A stretch of 64,000 bases of DNA from an uncultured Clostridia bacterium (GTDB lineage Bacteria; Bacillota; Clostridia; TANB77; CAG-508): positions 1 through 64,000 of the forward strand of contig CANRAY010000003.1 of the NCBI GenBank assembly GCA_947628735.1, written 5' to 3'. The notes beneath the pieces were generated by a model. That model made no database searches, was not told where the DNA came from, and was given only the letters and a program-made list of their open reading frames with translations. Both the position numbers and the translations under genes were made by a program. Below, piece by piece: positions 9,109 to 19,364 of this stretch; positions within the stretch are counted from its first letter, which is position 1, and every line of letters starts with the position of its first letter.

Positions 9109-11157
9109 ATGGTAGATTTAAAACAAAATGTACAATATATAAAAGGTGTCGGACCAACAAGAGCAACATTACTAAGTAAATTAGGAATTAATACATTAGA
9201 AGATCTAATTACATTTTTTCCAAGGACATATGAGGATAGGAGTAAACCAAAAAAAATAGCAGAATTAATTGATAAAGAAGAAGCCTTGATAGAGGTTGTT
9301 ATAACAAGCAGTATGAGAGAAATACGAATAGGAAAAAATAGAAGTATTCTAAAATTATCGGTAGGAGATGAAACTGGAACAGCTACAATTACATGGTTTA
9401 ACCAAAGATATTTAAAAGGAAAATTTAAAGTAGGAGAAAAGTATAAATTTTTTGGAAAAGTAAGTCAAAAATATGGAAAGGTAGAAATGACTAATCCTGT
9501 ATTTGATATAGAAGAAAAAGCAAAAAATACAGGTAAAATTATACCAATATATCCATCAACATATAGTTTATCTCAATCTGTAATAAGGAATGCAATAGAA
9601 AATGGTATAAAATTAGTGGAAGGACAATTAGAGGAAACAATACCAGAGTATTTAAAAGAAGAATATCATTTAATAGAATTAAATAATGCAATAAAGCAAA
9701 TTCACTTTCCAGATAATTTTGAAGAATATGAAAAAGCAAGAAAAAGATTAGTCTTTGAAGAATTATTAAGTATGCAATTAGCATTATCAAGCTTAAAAAA
9801 TAAATATGACAATGAAAAAGATGGAATACAATATAGCAAAGATGTAAAAATGTCTGATGTAATAAATACACTACCATTCAAATTAACAAAAGCACAATTA
9901 AATGTACTAGAAGAAATAGATAATGATATGGAATCTAACAAACCAATGAATAGATTATTACAAGGAGATGTAGGGTCTGGAAAAACAATTGTATCAATTA
10001 TTGCAACATATAAGGCAGTAAAATGTGGATATCAAGTTGCAATAATGGCACCAACAGCAATACTAGCAGAACAACATATGCAAGAATTTACAAGAATTTT
10101 AGAACCATTTGGAATAAAATGTGATTTATTGTTAGGAGGAACAAAACCAAAAAGAAGACAAGAAATACTAGAAGAATTAGAAAATGGAAAAATAAATGTA
10201 TTAATAGGTACACATGCTTTGCTAGTAGAAGATGTTATATTTAATAATTTAGGATTAGTTGTAACAGATGAGCAACATCGTTTTGGAGTAAGACAAAGAG
10301 CAAATATAGTAGCAAAAGGAAATAATCCAGATGTATTAGTTATGACAGCAACACCAATTCCAAGAACATTAGCATTGATTTTATATGGAGATTTGGATAT
10401 ATCTATTATTGACGAACTACCTCCAAATAGAAAAAAGGTAGAAACATATGCTGTTACAAAAAGCATGGAAGAAAGAGTTAATAATTTTATTCGCAAAAAT
10501 ATAGATGAGGGAAGACAAGTATATGTGGTATGCCCTCTAGTAGAAGAAAACGAAGAAATAGAAGCGAAAGCAGCAGTAGAATTAGGAGAAAAATATAAGG
10601 CAGAAACATTTAGTAAATATAGAGTAGAATATTTACATGGAAAAATGAAACAAAAAGAGAAAGACGATATTATGAGACGATTTAAAGAAGGAAACATTGA
10701 TATATTAATATCAACTACTGTTATTGAAGTTGGAGTAAATGTGCCAAATGCAAGTCTAATGATTATTGAAAACGCAGAACGATTTGGATTAGCACAATTA
10801 CATCAATTAAGAGGAAGAGTAGGAAGAGGACAATATCAGTCTTATTGTATTTTAAAATATGATGGAAAATCACCAGAAATTAGACAAAGAATGAAAATCA
10901 TGCAAGAAACAAATAATGGATTTATAATAGCAGAAAAAGATTTGGAATTAAGAGGATCAGGAGAATTTTTTGGAACAAGACAGCATGGAATACCAGAATT
11001 TAAAATAGCAAATTTATTTGAAGATATGGAAATGTTAAAATGCATACAAAGTGTGGTATTAAAGATCGAAAATGATGATCCAAAATTAGAAAAAGAAAAA
11101 AATAAACAATTAAAGAAACTAATTGAAAATAAATTTACACAAAGAATAGAAATTTAA
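9109..11157 (+). CDS. recG: ATP-dependent DNA helicase RecG
   Basis: YIKGVGPTRATLLSKLGI, GDVGSGKT, DEQHRFGVRQRA, LRGRVGRG. Confidence 0.97.
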   Translation: MVDLKQNVQYIKGVGPTRATLLSKLGINTLEDLITFFPRTYEDRSKPKKIAELIDKEEALIEVVITSSMREIRIGKNRSILKLSVGDETGTATITWFNQRYLKGKFKVGEKYKFFGKVSQKYGKVEMTNPVFDIEEKAKNTGKIIPIYPSTYSLSQSVIRNAIENGIKLVEGQLEETIPEYLKEEYHLIELNNAIKQIHFPDNFEEYEKARKRLVFEELLSMQLALSSLKNKYDNEKDGIQYSKDVKMSDVINTLPFKLTKAQLNVLEEIDNDMESNKPMNRLLQGDVGSGKTIVSIIATYKAVKCGYQVAIMAPTAILAEQHMQEFTRILEPFGIKCDLLLGGTKPKRRQEILEELENGKINVLIGTHALLVEDVIFNNLGLVVTDEQHRFGVRQRANIVAKGNNPDVLVMTATPIPRTLALILYGDLDISIIDELPPNRKKVETYAVTKSMEERVNNFIRKNIDEGRQVYVVCPLVEENEEIEAKAAVELGEKYKAETFSKYRVEYLHGKMKQKEKDDIMRRFKEGNIDILISTTVIEVGVNVPNASLMIIENAERFGLAQLHQLRGRVGRGQYQSYCILKYDGKSPEIRQRMKIMQETNNGFIIAEKDLELRGSGEFFGTRQHGIPEFKIANLFEDMEMLKCIQSVVLKIENDDPKLEKEKNKQLKKLIENKFTQRIEI

Positions 11158-11264
11158 TATTAAAAAATATTTGCTTGACACAAAGAAAATAAAAATATAT
11201 AAAAAAGATATGAAGGAGGTTAAGCAATCCATCTAACACCACACTTTAAATAAAGGAGGCGAAA

Positions 11265-12803
11265 ATGTTGGAAGGTTCAAAGTTACACTATGTACCAAAG
11301 GAATTCTTGGGACGGACAGGGTATCAAATTTTTGTAGATCGTTTTTGTTGTGAAGGAGGAATAACTGAAGAAAAACCAGGAAGAACTTTAAAAAACTGGA
11401 ATGACGCAATGCCAAATTGGTGGCCGGATGAAGACGGAGAATACCGTAATCAGTATTTCTATGGAGGAAATCTATACGGAATTATTTCCAAGTTGGATTA
11501 CTTCCAAAAGATGGGATTTGATTTATTGTATTTAAGTCCAATTTCGGACACGCACACATCACATCATTATGATGTAGGGAAACAAACAGAAATTGATCCT
11601 TGGATTGGAAATTGGGAAACTTTTTCAGAATTGTGCGAAAAAGCACATCAAAGAGATATTCTTATCTGTGTTGATTTAGTATTTAACCACATGGGAATAA
11701 ATAGCAAGTATTTCCAAGAAGCAATACACAATCCAAACAGTGAGTATCACAAATGGTTTGAGTGGGATTCAGTAGGAAATCCAATTTTTTGGTATGGATT
11801 TAGAGATATGCCACAATGCAATAAATTAAATCCTCAATACCAAAAGTATGCCTATGATGTATCAGAAAAATATTTAATCATGGGAGCCGACGGAATTCGA
11901 CTAGACTTAGGAGAAAACTTTCCAAGGGAATTTTTACAAGGATTAAGGACCAGAGTAAAAAATATTTGGCCGCAACATTTGCAAGAAAGAAAATGTTTAC
12001 TTGTAAGTGAAATGTGGGATTTTGCTACTCACAAAGAAAATCCTCAAATTTACGGCGATCAAGTAGACTCAGTGATGAATTATCCACTATCAGATGCAAT
12101 CTGTAGATGGGTTCGGTACGGCAATGCAGAACATTTAGAATATACTCTAAATGAATTAGACAAATATCCAGAAGAAGTTCAAAATGTATTATGGAATTTT
12201 ATAGATTCACATGATACACCAAGAGCTGTTAACATGTTAGCAGGAAAAGGCATGAACGAAAATCCTTTTTCAGGAAGAATATGGGACATTGAAGGACCTT
12301 GGAGAAAAAGAGATTATTTTAACACATATGAATTCCGAAAATGGGAAGCGGAAAACGATTGCCCAGATGAGAAATTGTCTAAAAAAAGACTCAAATTAGC
12401 TAGTCTATTGCAATATTTCTCAAAAGGAATACCAATTGTCTATTATGGAACAGAAGTAGGAACAACAGGAAATAAAGATCCATTTAACCGTAAACCATAT
12501 GTATTAAAGCAAAATGAACTATATGAGCATTACAAGAACTTGGGAAAAATCCGAAAAGAAAATAGAGATATTTTTTCTCAAGGAAATGTAATAGAACGAG
12601 CCATTAGGCACAATACTTTAATGATGGTAAGAAAAACAGAAGGTGATAGTCTTATTTTAGTGATGAATAGAACGGAAAATATACAAGAAAATCCTATCAG
12701 TCAAAAAAACACTGAAGAATTGAAAATAGTGTATCAAGTAGGAGAAGGCACAAGAGAAGAGCTGAAATCATACAGTGCTATCCTATACAGAACAAGTAAC
12801 TAA
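11265..12803 (+). CDS. GH13 alpha-amylase-family glycosidase
   Basis: GYQIFVDRFCCEG, LYLSPISDTHTSHHYDV, DLVFNHMG, GIRLDLGE, FIDSHDTPR. Confidence 0.93.
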   Translation: MLEGSKLHYVPKEFLGRTGYQIFVDRFCCEGGITEEKPGRTLKNWNDAMPNWWPDEDGEYRNQYFYGGNLYGIISKLDYFQKMGFDLLYLSPISDTHTSHHYDVGKQTEIDPWIGNWETFSELCEKAHQRDILICVDLVFNHMGINSKYFQEAIHNPNSEYHKWFEWDSVGNPIFWYGFRDMPQCNKLNPQYQKYAYDVSEKYLIMGADGIRLDLGENFPREFLQGLRTRVKNIWPQHLQERKCLLVSEMWDFATHKENPQIYGDQVDSVMNYPLSDAICRWVRYGNAEHLEYTLNELDKYPEEVQNVLWNFIDSHDTPRAVNMLAGKGMNENPFSGRIWDIEGPWRKRDYFNTYEFRKWEAENDCPDEKLSKKRLKLASLLQYFSKGIPIVYYGTEVGTTGNKDPFNRKPYVLKQNELYEHYKNLGKIRKENRDIFSQGNVIERAIRHNTLMMVRKTEGDSLILVMNRTENIQENPISQKNTEELKIVYQVGEGTREELKSYSAILYRTSN

Positions 12804-12822
12804 CAAACTAATAGAATGTTAG

Positions 12823-12880
12823 AAGAGGGATTCTATAAATACGTTTTTTAAGCAAAAATGTGTCTGTAGAAATCCCTCTT
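12823..12880 (+). terminator. Likely terminator of GH13 gene
   Basis: aagagggat.. / ..atccctctt stem, long loop, modest T tract. Confidence 0.55.
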
Positions 12881-13007
12881 AAATTTTATTCTATATAATA
12901 TGTTTTCGTAATTTTCTCTTGACATTTACATAAAAAAACAATATTATATACGTAGAAAAAATGTTGAAAAATGTAGAAATAAAATAAGGAAGATTGGAGA
13001 GTAAAGG

Positions 13008-13877
13008 ATGTATACTAAAATGCTAACCTCAAAAATGGGTGGAGAATTAGTAAGCTTCAAATTAAATGGAGAAGAAAGAATTCACCAAGGCGCTGACAGT
13101 GTAGACGAGAACGGAAAAGTATACTGGAAAAGACATGCACCAGTACTATTTCCTGTAGTAGGTAAGCTAAAGAAAAATCAAACAATTATTAATGGAAGAA
13201 TATATGAAATGCCACAACATGGATTTGCAAGAGATTTTGAATTTGAACCAATTACTAAACTAGACAACTTCCATTCATATGTTTTGAGAAGTAACGAAAT
13301 TACAAAACATAGATATCCTTATGATTTTGAATTATACACCACATACAGATTAGATGAAAATCGACTAACAACGATATATAAAGTAATCAATACAGGAGAT
13401 GTAACACTACCATTTGGAATCGGAGGACATCCAGCATTTAAAATAGACTTAAATGAATTAAAAGCAGGAAATTATTATTTGGAATTTGAAGAAGACGAAG
13501 ACAAAATTCATTTTTTGTATTTGGTAGATGGATTAATAGGAACAGAATATGCTAGAAGTAGAATGGCAGATAAAAGAAGAATTAACATCGATTCCGATAC
13601 TTTTAATAATGATGCTTTAATTATGAAAGGAATTACATCTCACAGAATTAGCTTAAAAAATAGAGTAGGAAATAAAACTTTATTGAGAATGGATTTTACA
13701 GGATTTCCATATTTAGCAATTTGGTCAAAACCAAACGCACCATTCATATGTATAGAACCATGGTATTCAACAGCAGATACAATAAAAAGTACAGGTGTAT
13801 TTATTCAAAAGCAAGATGTAATCGCATTAAAGCCATCAGAAACTTTTGAATGCAAATATACAGTAGAATTTTTTTAA
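13008..13877 (+). CDS. Aldose 1-epimerase family (LacX-like)
   Basis: MYTKMLTSKMGGELVSFKLNGEERIHQ...HAPVLFPVVGKLKK..PQHGFARDFEFE. Confidence 0.88.
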   Translation: MYTKMLTSKMGGELVSFKLNGEERIHQGADSVDENGKVYWKRHAPVLFPVVGKLKKNQTIINGRIYEMPQHGFARDFEFEPITKLDNFHSYVLRSNEITKHRYPYDFELYTTYRLDENRLTTIYKVINTGDVTLPFGIGGHPAFKIDLNELKAGNYYLEFEEDEDKIHFLYLVDGLIGTEYARSRMADKRRINIDSDTFNNDALIMKGITSHRISLKNRVGNKTLLRMDFTGFPYLAIWSKPNAPFICIEPWYSTADTIKSTGVFIQKQDVIALKPSETFECKYTVEFF

Positions 13878-13901
13878 TAAAATAAATAAAGAGGATAGAT
13901 T

Positions 13902-14099
13902 ATGGATTATGTTCAAACAATATTAACAATGGTAGGTATGGTATTAGCAACAGTAGGTGTTATTCTAATATATGATGCTAGAATATTAACAAAAAAATTA
14001 TTCAGTTTTGGAGATCAAAATGAAGCATCTTGGGGATTAAAAATACTAGGATTTTTAATATCAATGATAGGATGTTTAATGATATATTTTAATATATAA
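13902..14099 (+). CDS. Small two-TM hypothetical membrane protein
   Basis: 65 aa, two hydrophobic helices; RBS gagg. Confidence 0.7.
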   Translation: MDYVQTILTMVGMVLATVGVILIYDARILTKKLFSFGDQNEASWGLKILGFLISMIGCLMIYFNI

Positions 14100-14104
14100 A
14101 TGAA

Positions 14105-14149
14105 GCCCCGGCTTTTAGAAATGCATAAAGCACAACTAAGAGCCGGGGC
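14105..14149. terminator. GC-rich hairpin terminator
   Basis: gccccggct ... agccggggc. Confidence 0.7.
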
Positions 14150-14175
14150 ATCAATTTGTACTACAAATTGTATGA

Positions 14176-14646
14176 CTACTTCTTGTTATAGAAATCAATT
14201 GTTTCCTTCAGGAAAGCAGTCAGTCCGTCGATGGTGAAAAAGTGACAATTGAGCAGGTAAAAGTCTTCGGGGTGCTCAGCGAGGAGTTCGGCTTTCTTCT
14301 GGCGGATCTGAGACAAAAGCTCAGAAGTGGTGATCTCTTGAGAAACTTCCCATTTGATCAGGTTTTCGGAGAGATAATCTCCAAAAGGCTTTCCAGAAAC
14401 CCAGTCCTCAATTTTGCCTTTGAACGGCTTACTAGGATCGAGATACTGCTCGGGGGTAGGGTCCACTTCGGGGAGACGCAGGGCGAGGAGATACGGGATA
14501 AATCCTTTGACAGTGGTGTAAGAGCGCTCGGGGTACTCATGGAAAGTCAGCTGCAGATCGTACAGAAAGAAGACCTCTTTTCCGTCGATGAAATACTTCT
14601 TGAGCTGATACTTGTCCATGTAGTAGTGGAACTGCATATGAAGCAT
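14176..14646 (-). CDS. Hypothetical protein, GC-elevated cassette
   Basis: 156 aa; minus-strand RBS aaaggagg upstream of ATG; line 14461-14520 counts 33/60 G+C. Confidence 0.7.
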   Translation of the reverse strand: MLHMQFHYYMDKYQLKKYFIDGKEVFFLYDLQLTFHEYPERSYTTVKGFIPYLLALRLPEVDPTPEQYLDPSKPFKGKIEDWVSGKPFGDYLSENLIKWEVSQEITTSELLSQIRQKKAELLAEHPEDFYLLNCHFFTIDGLTAFLKETIDFYNKK

Positions 14647-14814
14647 TACATTTTCCTCCTTTGTCTACGGACAAAAAATTGTGACCTATATATTATATCA
14701 TAAATTAACATAAAATCAAGGAAATAATTATAAAACTACAAATTGTTTAATATCAATTTAATAAAACTATTGATCTTTTTACAAAAAAATGTTACAATTT
14801 ATAACATATTGAAA

Positions 14815-15080
14815 AACGAAGAAAAAGAGGAGTATGCTTAAAATTACTTTAAAGAGAATAGAAGTCGTAGGCTGAAAGCTTCTAAAAAGAAAAATAAGCA
14901 GAAGGTAGCTTTGGAGTTGATATGTTGAAAATGTGGAAACATGACTAGAAATATCCGTGTAACTTGCGTTAAAAGTAACTAAGAATTTATAATATCTAAT
15001 ATGATAATAAAAAATATTATAAAAATTAAGGTGGTACCGTGAGAATTAAGCTCGCCCTTATACAAGGGGCGAGCTTTTTG
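14815..15080 (+). ncRNA. T-box leader, Val specifier GUA
   Basis: Stem I elements (aaagaggagta, ..ttggagttga), GTA at 14905-14907, T-box ggtggtaccg (15030-15039), terminator agctcgccc...ggggcgagcttttt (15048-15078). Confidence 0.92.
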
Positions 15081-15110
15081 CATACAAAAATAAAGAAAGA
15101 AGGTATAAAC

Positions 15111-17795
15111 ATGGGAGAAAAGCAAAAATTAAATGACAAATTTAATCCAAAAGATTTTGAAGACAGATTATATGAAGATTGGGAGAAAAAAGGATATTTT
15201 AAACCACAAGGTGATCCTAAAGGAAAAGGTAGCTATTGCATTATGATGCCACCACCAAATGTAACAGGAAAACTACACATGGGACATGCACTAGATGGAA
15301 CAATTCAAGATGTTTTAATTAGATATAAAAGAATGAATCGTTTTAATACATTATGGCTTCCAGGAACAGATCACGCAGCAATTTCAACAGAAATGAAAGT
15401 AGTTCAAAAACTAGCAAAAGAAGGAAAAACAAAACAAGATTTAGGAAGAGAAAAATTCTTAGAAGAAGCATGGGCATGGACAAAAGAATATGGAGGAATT
15501 ATTCAAAAACAACAACGTAAATTAGGATGTTCATGTGATTGGGATAGAACAAGATTCACACTAGATGAAGGAATGAGTGATGCTGTTTTAGAACAATTTA
15601 TTAGACTATATAACAAAGGACTTATTTATAAAGGAAAACGTATGGTAAACTGGTGTACTAGTTGTAAAACATCTATTTCAGACGCAGAAGTAGAATATAA
15701 AGAAGAAGCATCACATTTATGGCATATACGTTATAAAATAGTGGGAGAAGAAAACAGATATATAGAAGTTGCTACAACAAGACCAGAAACAATGTTAGGA
15801 GATACAGCAGTTGCAGTACATCCAGAAGATGAAAGATATAAAGATTTAGTAGGTAAAAAGTGTATTTTACCAATCATGAACAAAGAAATCCCAATTATAG
15901 CAGACAGTTTTGTAGAAATGGATTTTGGAACAGGATGCGTAAAAATAACACCAGCACATGATCCAAATGATTATGAAGCCGGTTTAAGACATAACTTAGA
16001 AATTATAGAAGTATTTGATGAAAACTTTAAAATGGGAAATCTAGTACCAGAATATAAAGGAATGGACTTACTAGAAGCAAGAAAAGCGATTGTAGAAAAA
16101 TTAAAAGAACTAGGAAACCTTGTATCAGAAGAAGATTATACACATAATGTAGCAAAATGTGAAAGATGCAAGAATACAATCGAGCCAAAAGTTTCAACAC
16201 AATGGTTCGTAAATATGAAAGAACTCGCTAAAAATGCAGCAGATGCTGTAAGAGAAGGTAAAACAAAATTTGTTCCAAAAAGATATGAAAAACAATATTT
16301 TAATTGGTTAGATAATATTCAAGACTGGTGTATTTCACGTCAATTATGGTGGGGACATAGAATACCAGCATATTATTGTAATGAATGTGGACATATACAT
16401 GTTGCAAAAACGGCCCCAGAAAAATGTGAAAAATGTGGAAGTACAAACATAGAGCAAGATCCAGATACGCTAGATACATGGTTCAGTTCAGCCTTATGGC
16501 CATTTTCAACATTAGGATGGCCAAATACAGAATCAGAAGATTACAAAACATTCTATCCAACACAAACTTTAGTAACTGGTTTTGATATTATTACATTCTG
16601 GGTATCAAGAATGATGTCACAAGCATTAGAATTAACAGGAAAAGTTCCATTTACAGATGTATTAATACATGGCATTGTACGTGACAGCCAAGGAAGAAAA
16701 ATGTCAAAAACATTAGGAAATGGAATTGATCCATTAGAAGTAATAGATCAGTATGGAGCAGACAGTTTAAGATTTTCTGTTTTATCAGGAACAACAATGG
16801 GAAATGATATTAGATTTATGCCTGAAAAACTAGAACAAGCATCAAATTTTGCAAACAAAATATGGAATGCTGCAAAATTTATAACTAATTCTTTAGCAGA
16901 TGAAGAAAAAGTAAGAGCTTTTTGTTATGAAGTATATGAAAAAAATGAAGCATATAATCCAGATTTGTTAAGAATAGAAGATAAATGGATTTTGAATAAA
17001 TTTGATAAACTAGTAGCAGAAGTAAGTAAAAACATAGACAACTACGATATTGGAATTGCACTAGATAAAATTTATAACTTTATTTGGAATGAATTTTGCG
17101 ATTGGTATATAGAAATGGTAAAACCAAGAATTTATAGTGAGGACGAAGCAACAAAAGTAGCAGTAAGTGATATTTTAAATCATGTATTTGGCTCATCTCT
17201 AAAATTATTACATCCATTTATGCCATTTATAACAGCAGAAATATATCCAAAACTAATATGTTTTGGAACAGAAGATATAATTGTTAGCAAATGGCCAATA
17301 ATTAGAGAAAAATTTGTTTTTGATAAAGAGGAAGAAACAGTAGAAGAAATAAAGAAATTAATTGTAGAAATCAGAAATATCAGAACAAAGATGAATGTAC
17401 ATCCAAGCAAAAAATCAAAACTAATTATAGTAACAGAAAAAAATGAAAAAGAAATAAAAGAAGCAGAAGAATTTTTACTAAAATTAGGATTTGCAAATGA
17501 AATTATCTTACAAAAAGACACAAAAGGAATTCCACAAAATGCTGTATCAATAGTTGTAAACGAAATAAAAGCATATATTCCATTTGAAGAATTAGTAGAC
17601 ATTGAAGAAGAAAAACAAAGACTACAAGGAGAAATAAAAAAATTAGAGGCAGAAGTAGAAAGAGGCAATAAAATACTATCAAATCCAGGTTTTGTAAGCA
17701 AAGCACCAGAAAGTAAAATACAAGAAGAAAAAAGCAAATTAGCAAAATACGAAGAAATGCTAAAAGCAACCCAAGAAAGACTAGCCTCACTTTAA
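15111..17795 (+). CDS. valS: Valyl-tRNA synthetase (start corrected from ORF-track 15039)
   Basis: PPPNVTGKLHMGHAL, KMSKTLGNG, FVSKAPE tail; ATG 15111 with upstream aagaagg RBS; 15039 GTG lies in the T-box. Confidence 0.97.
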   Translation: MGEKQKLNDKFNPKDFEDRLYEDWEKKGYFKPQGDPKGKGSYCIMMPPPNVTGKLHMGHALDGTIQDVLIRYKRMNRFNTLWLPGTDHAAISTEMKVVQKLAKEGKTKQDLGREKFLEEAWAWTKEYGGIIQKQQRKLGCSCDWDRTRFTLDEGMSDAVLEQFIRLYNKGLIYKGKRMVNWCTSCKTSISDAEVEYKEEASHLWHIRYKIVGEENRYIEVATTRPETMLGDTAVAVHPEDERYKDLVGKKCILPIMNKEIPIIADSFVEMDFGTGCVKITPAHDPNDYEAGLRHNLEIIEVFDENFKMGNLVPEYKGMDLLEARKAIVEKLKELGNLVSEEDYTHNVAKCERCKNTIEPKVSTQWFVNMKELAKNAADAVREGKTKFVPKRYEKQYFNWLDNIQDWCISRQLWWGHRIPAYYCNECGHIHVAKTAPEKCEKCGSTNIEQDPDTLDTWFSSALWPFSTLGWPNTESEDYKTFYPTQTLVTGFDIITFWVSRMMSQALELTGKVPFTDVLIHGIVRDSQGRKMSKTLGNGIDPLEVIDQYGADSLRFSVLSGTTMGNDIRFMPEKLEQASNFANKIWNAAKFITNSLADEEKVRAFCYEVYEKNEAYNPDLLRIEDKWILNKFDKLVAEVSKNIDNYDIGIALDKIYNFIWNEFCDWYIEMVKPRIYSEDEATKVAVSDILNHVFGSSLKLLHPFMPFITAEIYPKLICFGTEDIIVSKWPIIREKFVFDKEEETVEEIKKLIVEIRNIRTKMNVHPSKKSKLIIVTEKNEKEIKEAEEFLLKLGFANEIILQKDTKGIPQNAVSIVVNEIKAYIPFEELVDIEEEKQRLQGEIKKLEAEVERGNKILSNPGFVSKAPESKIQEEKSKLAKYEEMLKATQERLASL

Positions 17796-17856
17796 TTTGT
17801 CACTTTGGGGACGTTCCTTTTTGTGCCAATTTTGTCACTAAAGGGACAGACCTTAA
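17796..17856. repeat. REP-like palindromic element (1.5 degenerate units)
   Basis: tttgtcactttggggacgttcctttttgtgccaattttgtcactaaagggacagacc directly after valS stop. Confidence 0.6.
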
Positions 17857-17913
17857 CATTCAAATAGAAACAATATCAATAAAATAGAGGAAGAATAAAT
17901 ACTTCCTCTATTT

Positions 17914-18342
17914 TTACAAATATTTTTTCAACTTCTCAACATTATTTTCCTGGAATTGAATAAATTCATCTAAAATATTTTTTACGTTAGGATCTGTATC
18001 AGGATTTTGATTCTTTAATTTAACTCCTTCAATAATTCCCATATTATTTCCTTTAATTAACATTTCAGCAATATGAGAGTTACTTTTATCAGTAATAGTT
18101 GTCATCTGAATTTCCATATATCCCATTGCTTTCTGCATTACAGGAACTTCCTCAGGAAAATCATTATAATTCTTTAATTCACCATTTACTTGATTTAAAA
18201 TATCGTTATATTTATCATATTGAAATGCTAAATCATCTTTAAAATTTTGATCTCCTACTTTTTCAGAAATAGTAGAAATAGAATCCATCCCCATTTTAAT
18301 TCCCTTACTAATCTCATTAAGAATATATTGTGGACTATTCAT
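17914..18342 (-). CDS. Hypothetical helical protein (start adjusted to MNSPQYIL)
   Basis: Helix-rich; RBS ggagt upstream of ATG at 18342. Confidence 0.65.
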   Translation of the reverse strand: MNSPQYILNEISKGIKMGMDSISTISEKVGDQNFKDDLAFQYDKYNDILNQVNGELKNYNDFPEEVPVMQKAMGYMEIQMTTITDKSNSHIAEMLIKGNNMGIIEGVKLKNQNPDTDPNVKNILDEFIQFQENNVEKLKKYL

Positions 18343-18541
18343 AAAATCACTCCTTTTAAAATATCTCAAAATTATTATTAAACCAAAAGCAAAAAATATA
18401 CCTTAAAAATTAAAAAAAACAATGTGCGAAAAAGGTCGAAAAGTTGCCAAAAATCGTCAAAACTTCCTATGTTTTGCTATTGGAAAAATATGTAAATAAG
18501 AATATAATAGGACAAGTTAAAAATAATGAGGAGGGATAAAT

Positions 18542-18847
18542 TTGGAGGTAAATTATGAAAAAGAGAAAAAAACGTTAAATATAGAAATAACAGAAGAAAT
18601 AGATCATCATTATGCAGATAAATTAAGGAGGAAAATAGATAATGAAATTACAAGATATATGCCTAGAAAAACTATATTTGATTTTAATAGGGTTTCTTTT
18701 ATGGATAGTGCAGGAATAGGAATGATTATTGGAAGATATAAAATGATGAAACTTATTGGAGGAGATCTAGAAATTAAAAATGCAAATGAAAGTGTAAACA
18801 AAATTTTAGAAATGAGTGGAATCAAAAAAATTATAAAAATAGCATAA
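18542..18847 (+). CDS. spoIIAA: Anti-sigma F factor antagonist SpoIIAA (STAS)
   Basis: [36 protein letters not shown] start; next to spoIIAB and sigF. Confidence 0.93.
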   Translation: MEVNYEKEKKTLNIEITEEIDHHYADKLRRKIDNEITRYMPRKTIFDFNRVSFMDSAGIGMIIGRYKMMKLIGGDLEIKNANESVNKILEMSGIKKIIKIA

Positions 18848-18875
18848 AGTGCCCAAAGTGACAAAGGAGGAAAAA

Positions 18876-19364
18876 ATGAAAAGTGTTTATGATAATGAAA
18901 TGAAGTTGGAGTTTTTGAGTAAATCTAACAATGAGGCTTTTGCAAGGATTACAGTGGCTGCTTTTGCTTCTCAATTAGATCCAACAATAGAAGAATTAGC
19001 AGATATTAAGACAGCTGTTTCAGAGGCTGTTACAAATGCTATTATTCATGGATATGAAGATGCGGAGGGAATAGTAAAAGTTACAGCTAGAATATTTGCT
19101 AATACAATAGAAGTTGAAATCTCAGATACAGGTAAGGGAATTGAGAATATAGATTTGGCCAGGAAGCCATTATATACAACAAAAGCCAACTTAGAAAGAT
19201 CTGGAATGGGCTTTACAATTATGGAAAGCTTTATGGATGAAGTGCAAATTGAATCTGTTCTAGGTCTAGGAACAAAAATAAAAATGAAAAAAATGATAAA
19301 GAAAATACCACTAAATGAAGAAATGCAAGAATTAGCTCGGCAGTATAGGAGGCAAATAAGTTAG
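18876..19364 (+). CDS. spoIIAB: Anti-sigma F factor SpoIIAB
   Basis: GHKL kinase: [50 protein letters not shown] 18876 preceded by aaaggagg. Confidence 0.94.
   Translation: MKSVYDNEMKLEFLSKSNNEAFARITVAAFASQLDPTIEELADIKTAVSEAVTNAIIHGYEDAEGIVKVTARIFANTIEVEISDTGKGIENIDLARKPLYTTKANLERSGMGFTIMESFMDEVQIESVLGLGTKIKMKKMIKKIPLNEEMQELARQYRRQIS

Noticed and set aside
10032-10697. 221-aa antisense ORF in the track
   Set aside because: Lies fully within well-supported recG on the opposite strand; composition is an AT-rich shadow frame
14242-14703. 153-aa plus-strand ORF opposite the 14176-14646 gene
   Set aside because: The minus frame has a proper aaaggagg RBS, start and terminator; the plus frame has no RBS and is a GC-rich shadow
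18485-18530. Possible SigH promoter upstream of spoIIAA (ggaaaaa ... gaatat)
   Set aside because: Spacing between GGA and GAAT elements looks ~2 nt short of consensus; not reliable by eye
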